Shown piece after piece: positions 7,130-13,802 of a DNA stretch of 15,323 nucleotides (position 1 is its first letter; every line of letters starts with the position of its first letter). Under the pieces are notes generated by a model, which worked only from the letters and a program-made list of their open reading frames with translations, was not told the origin of the DNA and ran no database searches. This stretch comes from an uncultured Collinsella sp. (GTDB lineage: Bacteria > Actinomycetota > Coriobacteriia > Coriobacteriales > Coriobacteriaceae), in assembly GCA_934654625.1 (NCBI GenBank), contig CAKUGM010000038.1:1-15323 (forward strand), in the 5' to 3' direction. The position numbers and the translations under genes were made by a program.

Positions 7130-7158
7130 AGTGTACAGAAACGAACGCATGTTCGTAA
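7130..7158 (-). promoter_or_regulatory. LexA (SOS) box within predicted sigma-70 promoter of the GyrI-like gene
   Basis: The plus strand reads ACGAACGCATGTTCGT at 7141-7156, a palindrome with perfect 6-bp arms. It fits the Gram-positive LexA/DinR consensus CGAAC-RNRY-GTTCG exactly. On the minus strand a -35 TTACGA (7158-7153) and a -10 TACACT (7135-7130) are 17 bp apart, with the box filling the spacer, a classic repressing position. Transcription would begin about 90 bp upstream of the GyrI-like start. The remaining stretch 7159-7312 contains only a short ATAAGC-C-GCTTAT palindrome near 7226-7238 and no gene. Confidence 0.65.
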
Positions 7159-7312
7159 CTTAGAAGAGGCGACCGCGCATAGAAAACAGATGGACGGTCT
7201 TGAACAGCACTACGTCATCAGCTCGCAAATAAGCCGCTTATGATGGTACTTCATGTCGATATTTCGATTTATACCCCCACAACTAAGGCATTTCTACTCC
7301 CACTCGATGGCC

Positions 7313-8002
7313 CTAGTTTTGTTGGCGCCAACCTTTCTCAAGCACCTCGAAGACATCACGCAGGCAGTGAAACAATCCAGCGATCAGCACCGCGATGGAT
7401 GCATAGCCCATCAGCGAAGGAACAATCGTCGTACCGTAGCCGGCAACCGCGAATTGAACCTGCCCGAACAGGTAGGCCCCAAAGCCGAGACGGACGAAGG
7501 AATACGCGCCAAAGCAGGCAATGATCACAAACAGGAAGCGGCCCGCCCAGATGGCATGGCGACGTGCGCCCGATGTGTTCCTCGCCCCTCCAACATGCAT
7601 GAGCCTGCAAAAACCCTTGAGCTGCAGCCCGACATGGGCGAACGCGAGCACAAACCCCCAGTACGAGCACAGTATGTGGACTCGGCGCGCGAGAGAGGCT
7701 CCCGGCAAAACCGGCAGGAATCCAAAGACGAACTTCGAGAGCACAAGAGCGCTCGCCACCTGTCCGACAACGCATACGAACAGACCCACAATCGTAACGA
7801 GGCGAAGTATACGAACCGCATTGTAACGGCCACGAGCGAGGGCTTTGAACCAACGCCTGTTCAAGGCCACATGGGCCACGGCAGCGACGAACAGACTCGC
7901 CCCCAGATACTCATGCGGCGCCTCCTGCACGAGGGTCGTTGCCATCACGGCGACAAGCAGTCCTGCGAGCACGGCATCCACTACAATGCGAACTCTTCTC
8001 AT
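7313..8002 (-). CDS. DUF4405-type polytopic membrane protein, cytochrome-b-like
   Basis: This 229-residue protein has about six hydrophobic helices at residues 8-24, 33-50, 66-88, 108-128, 150-175 and 196-214. The motif PHEYLG (His30) and HVALNRRW (His44), with His109 and His123 in the helix HILCSYWGFVLAFAHVG, match DUF4405 proteins. These proteins resemble the haem-binding membrane subunits of respiratory oxidoreductases. I infer bis-histidine haem ligation and a quinone- or electron-shuttling role; neither is shown by sequence alone. GAGGAG lies about 10 bp before the start. It is the last gene of the minus-strand redox array, preceded by an AKR fossil. Its position suggests it links the exported redox proteins to the membrane. 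Confidence 0.8.
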   Translation of the reverse strand: MRRVRIVVDAVLAGLLVAVMATTLVQEAPHEYLGASLFVAAVAHVALNRRWFKALARGRYNAVRILRLVTIVGLFVCVVGQVASALVLSKFVFGFLPVLPGASLARRVHILCSYWGFVLAFAHVGLQLKGFCRLMHVGGARNTSGARRHAIWAGRFLFVIIACFGAYSFVRLGFGAYLFGQVQFAVAGYGTTIVPSLMGYASIAVLIAGLFHCLRDVFEVLEKGWRQQN

Positions 8003-8059
8003 GCCAGTCGCTCCTCACAGGCGGTCGGGGTGCAGCTTTTCACGGAAAACGACCTTTCC

Positions 8060-8110
8060 CTAGTACGTGGCGAAGCGCTTATCACGATCAAGGGCGTCGA
8101 TAGCGGCCAT
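8060..8110 (-). pseudogene. Fossil C-terminus of an aldo-keto reductase
   Basis: The 17 codons including the stop read MAAIDALDRDKRFATY*. They match the last 17 codons of the AKR gene ending at 9136, MAAIDALDRNQRFASY*. I count 42 of 51 identical bases, with most differences at third codon positions. No AKR sequence continues upstream: homology begins at the right arm of an 11-bp inverted repeat. It is therefore the stub of a lost paralogue between the second-subfamily AKR and the DUF4405 gene, not a working gene. Confidence 0.7.
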
Positions 8111-8119
8111 CGTGATAAG
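8078..8119. repeat. 11-bp perfect inverted repeat at the AKR fossil junction
   Basis: CTTATCACGAT (8078-8088) and ATCGTGATAAG (8109-8119) are perfect inverse complements separated by 20 nt. The left arm is inside the AKR fossil's codons and the right arm lies just where the AKR similarity ends. The RNA could form a hairpin downstream of the 8155-9117 gene, but no T tract follows. Confidence 0.7.
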
Positions 8120-8154
8120 GGAAACAATCGGGAGGCACGCCCATTCATCACCTG

Positions 8155-9117
8155 TTAGAATCCGCCAAGGCAACGGTGACCGTACACAACGCATTCGTCA
8201 AGCGCAGCCTGCAGAGAACCAAACTCCTCATCGGTCAAATCGACAAGAGCCGAGTCAAGGTTCTCGATGATGCGGCCTTTGTTCTTGGAGCCCGGTATAG
8301 GCACGACGTTGGGCCATTTGCGCAGCATCCATGCAAGCGAGATCTGCGCGCTCGTCGACCCCTTGAGCTCGGCATAATCCGCAAGAAGATCGATGATCGG
8401 TTGATTTCCCGCAATGTTCACCTTGGAAAGCTGCGGCACCCAGTTGCGCACATCGTCGCGTCTCTCGAATTTAGTAGACGTCGTAATCTTGCCCGAGAGC
8501 AGCCCGCTCGCGATCGGAGAGAACGGCACGAAACCGATATCATGCTTGATGCAATACGGAATGACGGCGCTCTCGGAGTCGCGTTCAACCATCGAATAGA
8601 TGTTTTGGATGGCGGAAAGGGGCGTTACCCGCTGCGCTCGATCGATAACGTCGACGTCAACTTGCGAGAGGCCCCATCCGCGAATGAAGCCCTCGTCGAT
8701 GAGCCTTCCCATGGCGAAAGCGACCTCTTCAATCGGTGTGCCGCCCACGCGATGCAGGTAGCACAGATCGACATAGTCGGTACGCAGGCGCGAAAGGGAT
8801 TCTTCCAAATGCCTGCGAATCATACGATACACGTCTCGCCCGAACCCGCCGCGCAGCATAAGCTTCGTGGCAATGACGACATCGTCGCGATACGGCTCGA
8901 GTGCCTTGCCGACGATGCGCTCATTGTGCCCGGATCCGATCAGATTAGGGCTGTACACCTCTGCTGTATCGAAGAACGTGCAGCCATGCTCATAGGCACC
9001 GCGTATCGCCTCGATGCTGTAGTTTTCGGGCGGAATCTTCCCATACCCGTGCGAAAAGGCCATGCAGCCCATTCCGACTTCGAAAACCTCGATGTCGTGC
9101 AGCATGCGGGTTTTCAT
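8155..9117 (-). CDS. Aldo/keto reductase, Tas/YhdN-like subfamily
   Basis: This 320-residue cytosolic oxidoreductase has the (alpha/beta)8 barrel pattern of the larger AKR subfamilies. The catalytic tetrad is complete: Asp50 and Tyr55 in FFDTAEVYSP, Lys85 in IATKL, and His122 in YLHRVGG. The NADP(H)-binding C-terminal strand is present as VVPIPGSKNKGRIIENL. The start MKTRMLHDIEVFEVGMGCMAFSHGYG is typical of anaerobe homologues. It should reduce an aldehyde, ketone or related carbonyl with NADPH; the substrate is unknown. An AGAAGGG-type binding site precedes the ATG, and the gene begins 18 bp after the stop of the Tat-AKR gene, so they are cotranscribed. It is not closely related to the two neighbouring smaller AKRs, so the cluster combines distinct subfamilies. 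Confidence 0.93.
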   Translation of the reverse strand: MKTRMLHDIEVFEVGMGCMAFSHGYGKIPPENYSIEAIRGAYEHGCTFFDTAEVYSPNLIGSGHNERIVGKALEPYRDDVVIATKLMLRGGFGRDVYRMIRRHLEESLSRLRTDYVDLCYLHRVGGTPIEEVAFAMGRLIDEGFIRGWGLSQVDVDVIDRAQRVTPLSAIQNIYSMVERDSESAVIPYCIKHDIGFVPFSPIASGLLSGKITTSTKFERRDDVRNWVPQLSKVNIAGNQPIIDLLADYAELKGSTSAQISLAWMLRKWPNVVPIPGSKNKGRIIENLDSALVDLTDEEFGSLQAALDECVVYGHRCLGGF

Positions 9118-9135
9118 AACAACCGCCCTTCTTCC

Positions 9136-10146
9136 CTAGTACGAAGCAAAACGCTGATTACGGTCGAGGGCATCGATAGCGGCCATCTCATCGGCGGTCA
9201 GGCTGAACCCGAACACGTCGGCGTCCTCGCGGATATGGTCGGGGTTGGATGAGCCGGGGATGCAGATGTTGCCCGACTGCAGGTGCCAGCGGATGACCGC
9301 CTGCACGGGCGAGGCCCCGTGGTTGCCGGCCACCTCGACGACGACGGGATCGGCGAACAGGGTGCGGCAATCGGCCTTGCCGCACAGCGGGAACCATGAC
9401 TCGAGCACCGTGCCGGCTCCGGCGATGGCCTCCTTGACGCTGCGTTCCTGGAAGTAGGGCTGCGTCTCGTTCTGCAACACGGCAGGCGGAATGGACGCCA
9501 TATCCAGCATGCGCGCAAAACCGCTCTCGTAGAAGTTCGATATGCCGATGCAGCGAATCTTGCCGGCCGCCACGGCATCCTCTATCGCGCGGTAGGCGTC
9601 CTCGTCATTAACGTCCTCGTGGTGAAGCAGCATAAGGTCAACGTAGTCCTGCCCCAAACGCCGAAGCGACCCATCAATAGCTGCGGCCGCATTGGAAAAA
9701 TCGGCGGTCCACAGCTTCGTGGTCAAGAACACCTCATCGCGCGGCACGCCAGCGCGAGCGATGGCACGCCCCACGCCGCCCTCGTTGCCATAGATGCGCG
9801 CGGTGTCGATAAGGCGCATGCCCGCCATAAGCGCAGCATAGACCGACTCCTCGGCCTACGCGCTCGACAGGATGTAGGTGCCGATGCCCAGCACCGGCAT
9901 CGCAACGCCGTTGTTGAGCATCACCGTGCGAGCTTCCAGGTCGAACTGCGGATTATAGGCAGCAGACTCGGTTGCCGTCACGCTTGGCGATGCGCTTGCA
10001 GCGCCTGACGCCGAGCCCTGGAAGGACTCGGCCGGAGTCGAGCTTGCAGCCGATTGCGATCCACAACCGCCGAGGCCAAGCGCGGCTCCCGCGCCAAACA
10101 CGAGTGATCCTTTCACAAAAGTCCTCCTATCAAGGTTCTGCCTCAT
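9136..10146 (-). pseudogene. Tat-exported lipoprotein aldo/keto reductase, interrupted by an amber codon
   Basis: Read through, this gene encodes about 335 residues. Residues 1-28 are a Tat lipoprotein signal: DRRTFVK twin-arginine motif, hydrophobic core, and lipobox LGGC with Cys28. A Ser/Ala-rich linker follows to about 62. The rest is a 2,5-diketogluconate-reductase-like AKR starting VMLNNGVAMPVLGIGTYIL. The tetrad is complete: Asp114 and Tyr119, Lys144, His175. Codon 97 (plus-strand 9856-9858) is TAG, between LSSA and AEESVYAAL, in otherwise unbroken homology. Upstream translation would give only the signal and first strand; restart at the ATG of MAGMRLID (9828) would lack the first barrel strand. 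I therefore call it a recent pseudogene. The TGA of a preceding coding remnant overlaps its ATG (ATGA). Confidence 0.82.
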
Positions 10147-10294
10147 TTCTCCAACCCAATCTCCTCGCCGGGCAGGGCAACCATGGCGTTAGGAGCAGCG
10201 AAGCGCTCCGCTGCAGCGCGGTCGAACATCTCGCCCGAGTTCTTTACATCGTTGTGATAGGGAGCAACAGGTATTCGTGAACGCCGAGAGCGAT
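10147..10294 (-). pseudogene. Unidentified 3' coding remnant overlapping the Tat-AKR start
   Basis: In the 151-bp gap, one minus-strand frame reads like protein. It contains IPVAPYHNDVKNSGEMFDRA, then AERFAAPNAMVALPGEE, and ends GLEK followed by a TGA that overlaps the ATG of the next gene. Codons have GC-rich third positions like true genes nearby. It has no start codon or ribosome binding site of its own in the gap: upstream it runs into the end of the 10298-11161 gene in a different frame. I do not recognise the family. The best reading is the C-terminal stub of a gene lost by deletion, once coupled to the Tat-AKR gene. Confidence 0.4.
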
Positions 10295-10297
10295 GAT

Positions 10298-11161
10298 TTA
10301 GTCCGCCGGCGTGAATGCGCCGAGGTTCTTCTCCTGATCCTCGAGCGACATGTTGAAGTAGCGCACGCCCTTATCGAGCCCCTTGATCTGCGCCATCTCG
10401 TCGTCGGTCAGCGCGAAGTCGAAGATCGCCATGTTGTCGGCGATGTGGGCCGGGCTCGTGGACTTCGGGAAGATAACGTTTCCCTCCTGAATGTGCCAGC
10501 GAAGGATGACCTGCGCGGGCGTCTTGCCGTACTTGGCGCCCAGCTCGGCGAACACCGGGTCCGCGAGCAGCGCGGCATCGCCGTGTCCCAGCGGGTACCA
10601 GCTCTCCAGCACCGTGCCGTACTGCGCGATGCGCTCCTTGAGCTCGTGCTGCTGGAAATAGGGGTGGCACTCCACCTGCAGCGCAGCGGGCTTGATGGTC
10701 GCAGCCTCGCAGACCTCTTCCAGACGCTCGCTCTCGAAGTTGGAAAGGCCGATGGAGCGCAGCTTGCCAGCCGCCACGGCATCCTCCATGTCGGCCCAGG
10801 CGCCCATGTAGTCGCCGAACTGCTGATGGAGCAGCAGCAGGTCAATGTGATCGGTGCCCAAGCGCGCGAGTGCCTTGTCGATCGCCGCGGCAGTCGCCCC
10901 GCGCCCGTACTCGGAGGGCCAAAGCTTGGTCGTGATCCACACCTCGTCGCGGTTGATGCCGCTCTCGGAGATGGCCTTGCCCACGGAGCGCTCGTTCTGG
11001 TAGGCGTGAGCCGTGTCGATGTGGCGATATCCCAGCTTCAGGGCCTCGGAGACCGCATTCACGGTCTCGGGCCCCTCCGGCACCATGTACACGCCCATGC
11101 CAAACTGCGGCATCTCGATTCCGTTGTTAAGCTTCACGTACGTCTGATTCTCAAGTGCCAT
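10298..11161 (-). CDS. Aldo/keto reductase, 2,5-diketo-D-gluconate reductase-like, cytosolic
   Basis: This is a 287-residue protein of the AKR5-type size class, without a signal peptide. The opening YVKLNNGIEMPQFGMGVYMV gives the N-terminal hairpin and first strand. The tetrad is Asp49 and Tyr54 (HIDTAHAYQNE), Lys79 (ITTKLW) and His112 (LLLLHQQ). The NADPH adenosine-phosphate site FPKSTSPAHIADN is near the C-terminus. It should reduce aldehydes or alpha-dicarbonyl compounds with NADPH; relatives such as DkgA also reduce methylglyoxal. A GGAAG-type site lies just before the ATG. It sits between the cytosolic flavodoxin (91 bp upstream) and the coding remnant that precedes the Tat-AKR. It is the cytosolic counterpart of the interrupted Tat-AKR, which ends in a similar (D/A)EMAxIxxLD segment. 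Confidence 0.94.
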   Translation of the reverse strand: MALENQTYVKLNNGIEMPQFGMGVYMVPEGPETVNAVSEALKLGYRHIDTAHAYQNERSVGKAISESGINRDEVWITTKLWPSEYGRGATAAAIDKALARLGTDHIDLLLLHQQFGDYMGAWADMEDAVAAGKLRSIGLSNFESERLEEVCEAATIKPAALQVECHPYFQQHELKERIAQYGTVLESWYPLGHGDAALLADPVFAELGAKYGKTPAQVILRWHIQEGNVIFPKSTSPAHIADNMAIFDFALTDDEMAQIKGLDKGVRYFNMSLEDQEKNLGAFTPAD

Positions 11162-11252
11162 GATTGCTTCCTTTCGTTTCGATTATCCTTGCGTCATTTT
11201 CCAAAGGCGAAATCGCGCGACCTTTTTAGGACACACCCGCGCCGTCGTTTTG

Positions 11253-11765
11253 CTATGCCATGCTCTTGGCCCAGGCGACCACCTTGTCGCGGGATTTCGC
11301 GGCTTTGTTGCCGATGATGGGCAGGCCCCTCTCGACGGTCGCACCCCTGCAGACCCTCTTCAGGTCTCTCTCGCTCTCACCCATGCCGGATCCCTCGTTC
11401 GTGCAGAAGGGGATAACGCGCTTACCCGTCAGGTCGAAGTGCCCTAGGAACGTGAACACGCACATGGGGCAGGTGCCCCACCAGTTGGGGTAGCCCACAA
11501 AGATCGTGTCGTAGGCGTCCAGGCTCTCGGGGTATTCCACAAGCTCGGGCCGGGTGTCAGCCTCAAGCTCCGCCTTCGCCTCCTCGATGCACTCCATATG
11601 GTTTTCCGAGTAGTCCCTCGCGGTGCGAATCTCGAACAGGTCGCCGCCCGTGGCTTCCGCCACGAACTCGGCCACGCGCTCGGTGTTGCCCTTCGCGAGC
11701 ACCTTGATCTCGCCCGCCCAATAGGTCTCTCCCTTGCGGGAGTAGTACGCGATGAGTGTTGCCAT
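11253..11765 (-). CDS. Flavodoxin (Flavodoxin_4 type), cytosolic
   Basis: This 170-residue FMN-binding electron carrier has no export signal. The phosphate loop is the split form AYYSRKGETYWAGE ... KGNTERVAE, where an insertion separates the first strand from the GNT, as in Flavodoxin_4 proteins. It continues DLFEIRTARDYSENHMECIEEA, then the isoalloxazine-side loop FVGYPNWWGTCPMCV and the late loop PFCTNEGSGMGESERDLK. It probably carries electrons for, or acts beside, the AKRs and the exported flavodoxin homologue. A GGAAAGG-type site precedes the ATG. It follows the Tat-flavodoxin gene by 60 bp in the same direction, and both clearly share the same loop architecture, so they are likely ancient paralogues. 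Confidence 0.93.
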   Translation of the reverse strand: MATLIAYYSRKGETYWAGEIKVLAKGNTERVAEFVAEATGGDLFEIRTARDYSENHMECIEEAKAELEADTRPELVEYPESLDAYDTIFVGYPNWWGTCPMCVFTFLGHFDLTGKRVIPFCTNEGSGMGESERDLKRVCRGATVERGLPIIGNKAAKSRDKVVAWAKSMA

Positions 11766-11825
11766 GTTGCTTTTCCTTTCCTTAAAACGATTCGGCCGAG
11801 CAACAGCCGCTTTCCGGTTTAATCG

Positions 11826-12512
11826 CTAACGCAGGCTTGCAAGCCAGGTATCGACCTGCGATTCCGCAGCGGCCCGATCTTCCTGCGCCGTGGTACCCGC
11901 CATGCTCAGACCGTCCGTTACGGTCGCGCCAGCACATTTTCGAGCGACGGTGGCGAACATGCCGGCATCGCCGCTGCCCGCATGCGTATTGAACGGGCAA
12001 ATTGTCTTGCCGCCCCAATCAAGCGCCTCTATCGCCGCATACACCGGCATGGGCATATCGCCCCACCAGCACGGGAAGCCTAGGTACACGGTGTCGTAGC
12101 CCGACAGGTCCGGCATCGACGCCAACTCCGGGCGCGCGTCGGAGTTCTTTTCCTCGAGCGCCTCGTCGCAGCACGCGTCATAGGCCTCGGGATAGGACTC
12201 AGCGCGCTCGATCTCGAACAGATCTGCCCCGGTCTTCTGAGCGATCATTTGAGCGAGCACCATGGTGTTGCCCACTTTCACCGTGCCCACGCCGTAGTTC
12301 TCGCCGGCGCGGGAGAACACGAGCACAAGTGAGGCGCCACTCTGGGCCGCAGGTGTCACATCGCCCGAAGAGGCACTGCCCGAAGACGCCGACGCCGTGG
12401 ACGACGCATCCGCCGCGTTTCTCCTTTCACCGCAGCCCGCGAGTCCCGCCGTTGCGCCAAGCGTCGCAAATCCGGCGACTTGAAGAAACCTGCGTCGAGT
12501 CAAGATGTTCAC
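11826..12512 (-). CDS. Tat-exported lipoprotein flavodoxin (Flavodoxin_4 type)
   Basis: This 228-residue protein is read from a GTG start (12510-12512), preceded by the strong purine run GGGAGGGGGG; an in-frame ATG at 12539 is a weaker alternative. Residues 1-27 form a Tat lipoprotein signal: TRRRFLQ, a hydrophobic core, and lipobox LAGC with Cys27. A Ser/Ala/Gly linker runs to about 58. The flavodoxin domain then begins LVLVFSRAGENYGVG, with GNTMVLA, the loop LGFPCWWGDMPMPV, and FNTHAGSGDAGMF. Tat export suits a protein folded around FMN before secretion. Lipidation would hold it on the outer face of the membrane. It is the first gene of the minus-strand redox array and diverges from the TetR gene. 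Its physiological partner is unknown. Confidence 0.9.
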   Translation of the reverse strand: MNILTRRRFLQVAGFATLGATAGLAGCGERRNAADASSTASASSGSASSGDVTPAAQSGASLVLVFSRAGENYGVGTVKVGNTMVLAQMIAQKTGADLFEIERAESYPEAYDACCDEALEEKNSDARPELASMPDLSGYDTVYLGFPCWWGDMPMPVYAAIEALDWGGKTICPFNTHAGSGDAGMFATVARKCAGATVTDGLSMAGTTAQEDRAAAESQVDTWLASLR

Positions 12513-12621
12513 AGCGCCCCCCTCCCTCGCTTTGCCCATCGTTGCAACCCTTGTCGAAACAATCCGCAACGATGGCCAGCAATAACCGCCTCGGAATATG
12601 CCACCATAGTTGCTTATTCCT

Positions 12622-12637
12622 TGTTATTGGCATAACA
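12622..12637. promoter_or_regulatory. Probable TetR operator between divergent promoters
   Basis: TGTTATTGGCATAACA is an inverted repeat with perfect 6-bp arms and a 4-bp centre, a typical TetR operator size. On the plus strand it overlaps a candidate -35 TTGGCA (12627-12632), paired 18 bp away with TATGCT (12651-12656) for the regulator. On the minus strand the arm TGTTAT can serve as the -10 box of the redox operon, 17 bp from TTGCAG. A protein bound here could repress both directions. The promoter boxes are weaker evidence than the palindrome. Confidence 0.5.
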
Positions 12638-12735
12638 TCATAAATCTCTGTATGCTGCAATGGACTTTTATCTGCTAATCCGTTGCCTATGACTACACTT
12701 GGACGAAATCAGTGGAATAAAGAGAGGCGAAACCT

Positions 12736-13326
12736 ATGGACAAGCCATCGGGCGAGCAGAAGAAAGTGGATTTACGCGTCGTGAAGACACTCGATGCAAT
12801 CCGTACGAACTTCGAACGGCTCGTCTGCGAGAACGGCTACCACAAGCTCACTGTCGCGCGCTTGTGCGAGTCCGCGCGCATCAACAAGAAGACGTTCTAC
12901 CGCTACTACACTTGCCTCGACGACCTACTCGTCCAGGTACAGCGTGAGTTCGCAAGCGAATACGTTGAACTTACCCAGCATCTAAGAATCCCCGAAGACG
13001 CCGGCGAGATAACCCGCCAGTTCATCCTCTATTCGTGCGAAACGGGTAAGCGAAGCCCTTTCTACGAGGCTGTGACCTGCGGTTCGGATTTCAGCAATAT
13101 TCGGACATCGATGATCGAGAAGGTCCTCGAATCGCGCCGCATCTCACCTAGCGGGTTTGGCGCGCTGTCTGCGGAAGAAACGTCCGTTGTCATTTCCTTC
13201 CTGGAGCAGACTGGCTTAACTGCCTATAGGCAATGGGTCGCAGACGGCAAACGGCTTCCGCCGGAAAAGCTGGCGAGTTTGACGGCAGACCTTGTAGAAG
13301 GCGCTTTGGAGCGTGTCCTTCGGTAA
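12736..13326 (+). CDS. TetR/AcrR-family transcriptional regulator
   Basis: This 196-residue protein has an N-terminal TetR DNA-binding domain at about residues 15-65: a helix VKTLDAIRTNFERLVCENGY, then HKLTVARLCESARINKKTFYRYY, the classic helix-turn-helix ending in the (T/S)-F-Y-x-Y/H-F motif. A short C-terminal all-helical ligand-binding domain follows, and its Cys residues are not arranged as an obvious sensor. AGAGAGG precedes the ATG. The gene diverges from the flavodoxin/AKR array with a 16-bp palindrome in between, so it most likely represses that array until an inducer binds. The inducer is unknown; given the targets, a toxic aldehyde, quinone or other electrophile would be a reasonable guess. 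Confidence 0.92.
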   Translation: MDKPSGEQKKVDLRVVKTLDAIRTNFERLVCENGYHKLTVARLCESARINKKTFYRYYTCLDDLLVQVQREFASEYVELTQHLRIPEDAGEITRQFILYSCETGKRSPFYEAVTCGSDFSNIRTSMIEKVLESRRISPSGFGALSAEETSVVISFLEQTGLTAYRQWVADGKRLPPEKLASLTADLVEGALERVLR

Positions 13327-13526
13327 AAGAAAGCACTGGTTTCACTAACAAGATGCGGTTATGTGCCTTCATATCCTTCTTGAAGGTGAAAAAGAAGGCA
13401 GAGCTGTCGGATTGACGCTCACGAAGCCGCGGCCGACGACTTCCTCAGACTCGATAGCCAGAGAAAACTCGACTTGCCGCGCCATAAGAGGAGCCAAGAG
13501 CCAATCTCGAGACGCATAGGCCAAAG

Positions 13527-13580
13527 GGCTTGCTACCAGGCGCTGTTTCTTCCGAAGCCGCGCCTGATAGCAAGCCTTTT
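13527..13580 (+). terminator. Strong rho-independent terminator, possibly bidirectional
   Basis: The 17-nt arms at 13527-13543 and 13560-13576 (GGCTTGCTA-C-CAGGCGC against GCGCCTG-A-TAGCAAGCC) pair with a single C-A mismatch around a 16-nt loop. TTTTATAATT follows on the plus strand. On the minus strand the run after the stem is the weaker CCCTTTGG. It can end TetR transcription and may also stop readthrough from the pilus operon. The remainder of the 13327-13692 gap has no gene I can support. Confidence 0.8.
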
Positions 13581-13692
13581 ATAATTGAACCAAACAACTG
13601 TTCTATTATCGCTCAATTTCGAAACCGGAGGCGATATATACAAAGATGGCGCGTCTTAGCATGCCCGACCAGTTAGCTTCGCATTCCGGCAA

Positions 13693-13797
13693 TCATACCG
13701 CTCCCGCCTCATGCTCGTCGGTTATAACGCCATAGGCGACGGCCGCGATGAAAAGGATACCGCTCACCGCCCATATCACCTTTATCGAACCATCCAT
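13693..13797 (-). CDS. Candidate small single-helix membrane protein after the sortase gene
   Basis: This 34-residue frame starts ATG 13797-13795, five bases after the sortase stop, and ends TGA 13695-13693. It reads MDGSIKVIWAVSGILFIAAV, then AYGVITDEHEAGAV: a short charged start, one clear hydrophobic helix (about residues 5-25) and an acidic tail. An AGGAG lies within the sortase's last codons about 16 bp upstream, rather far, so initiation may depend on translational coupling. Such short membrane proteins are often missed by gene callers. It could be an accessory of pilus assembly, or a chance frame. No family is recognised. Confidence 0.45.
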   Translation of the reverse strand: MDGSIKVIWAVSGILFIAAVAYGVITDEHEAGAV

Positions 13798-13802
13798 GAC
13801 CC

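Noticed and set aside
8176..9252. Long plus-strand open frame of 358 codons
   Set aside because: It lies antisense over an AKR with a complete catalytic tetrad; the open frame follows from GC-rich codon use.
9856..9858. Two in-frame TAG codons (2325-2327 and 9856-9858) suggested amber recoding or pyrrolysine insertion
   Set aside because: Many intact genes here end in TAG (for example at 205, 4244, 5781, 6350, 6399, 7313 and 11253), so TAG is an ordinary stop and the interruptions are better read as pseudogene lesions.
10277..11317. Long plus-strand open frame of 346 codons
   Set aside because: It is the shadow of the cytosolic AKR on the other strand, with a leucine/valine/arginine/histidine-biased antisense translation.
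13369..13485. Minus-strand 38-codon frame starting MARQVEFSLAIESEEVVGRG
   Set aside because: The sequence is mildly protein-like, but there is no ribosome binding site or recognisable family, so I do not list it as a gene.
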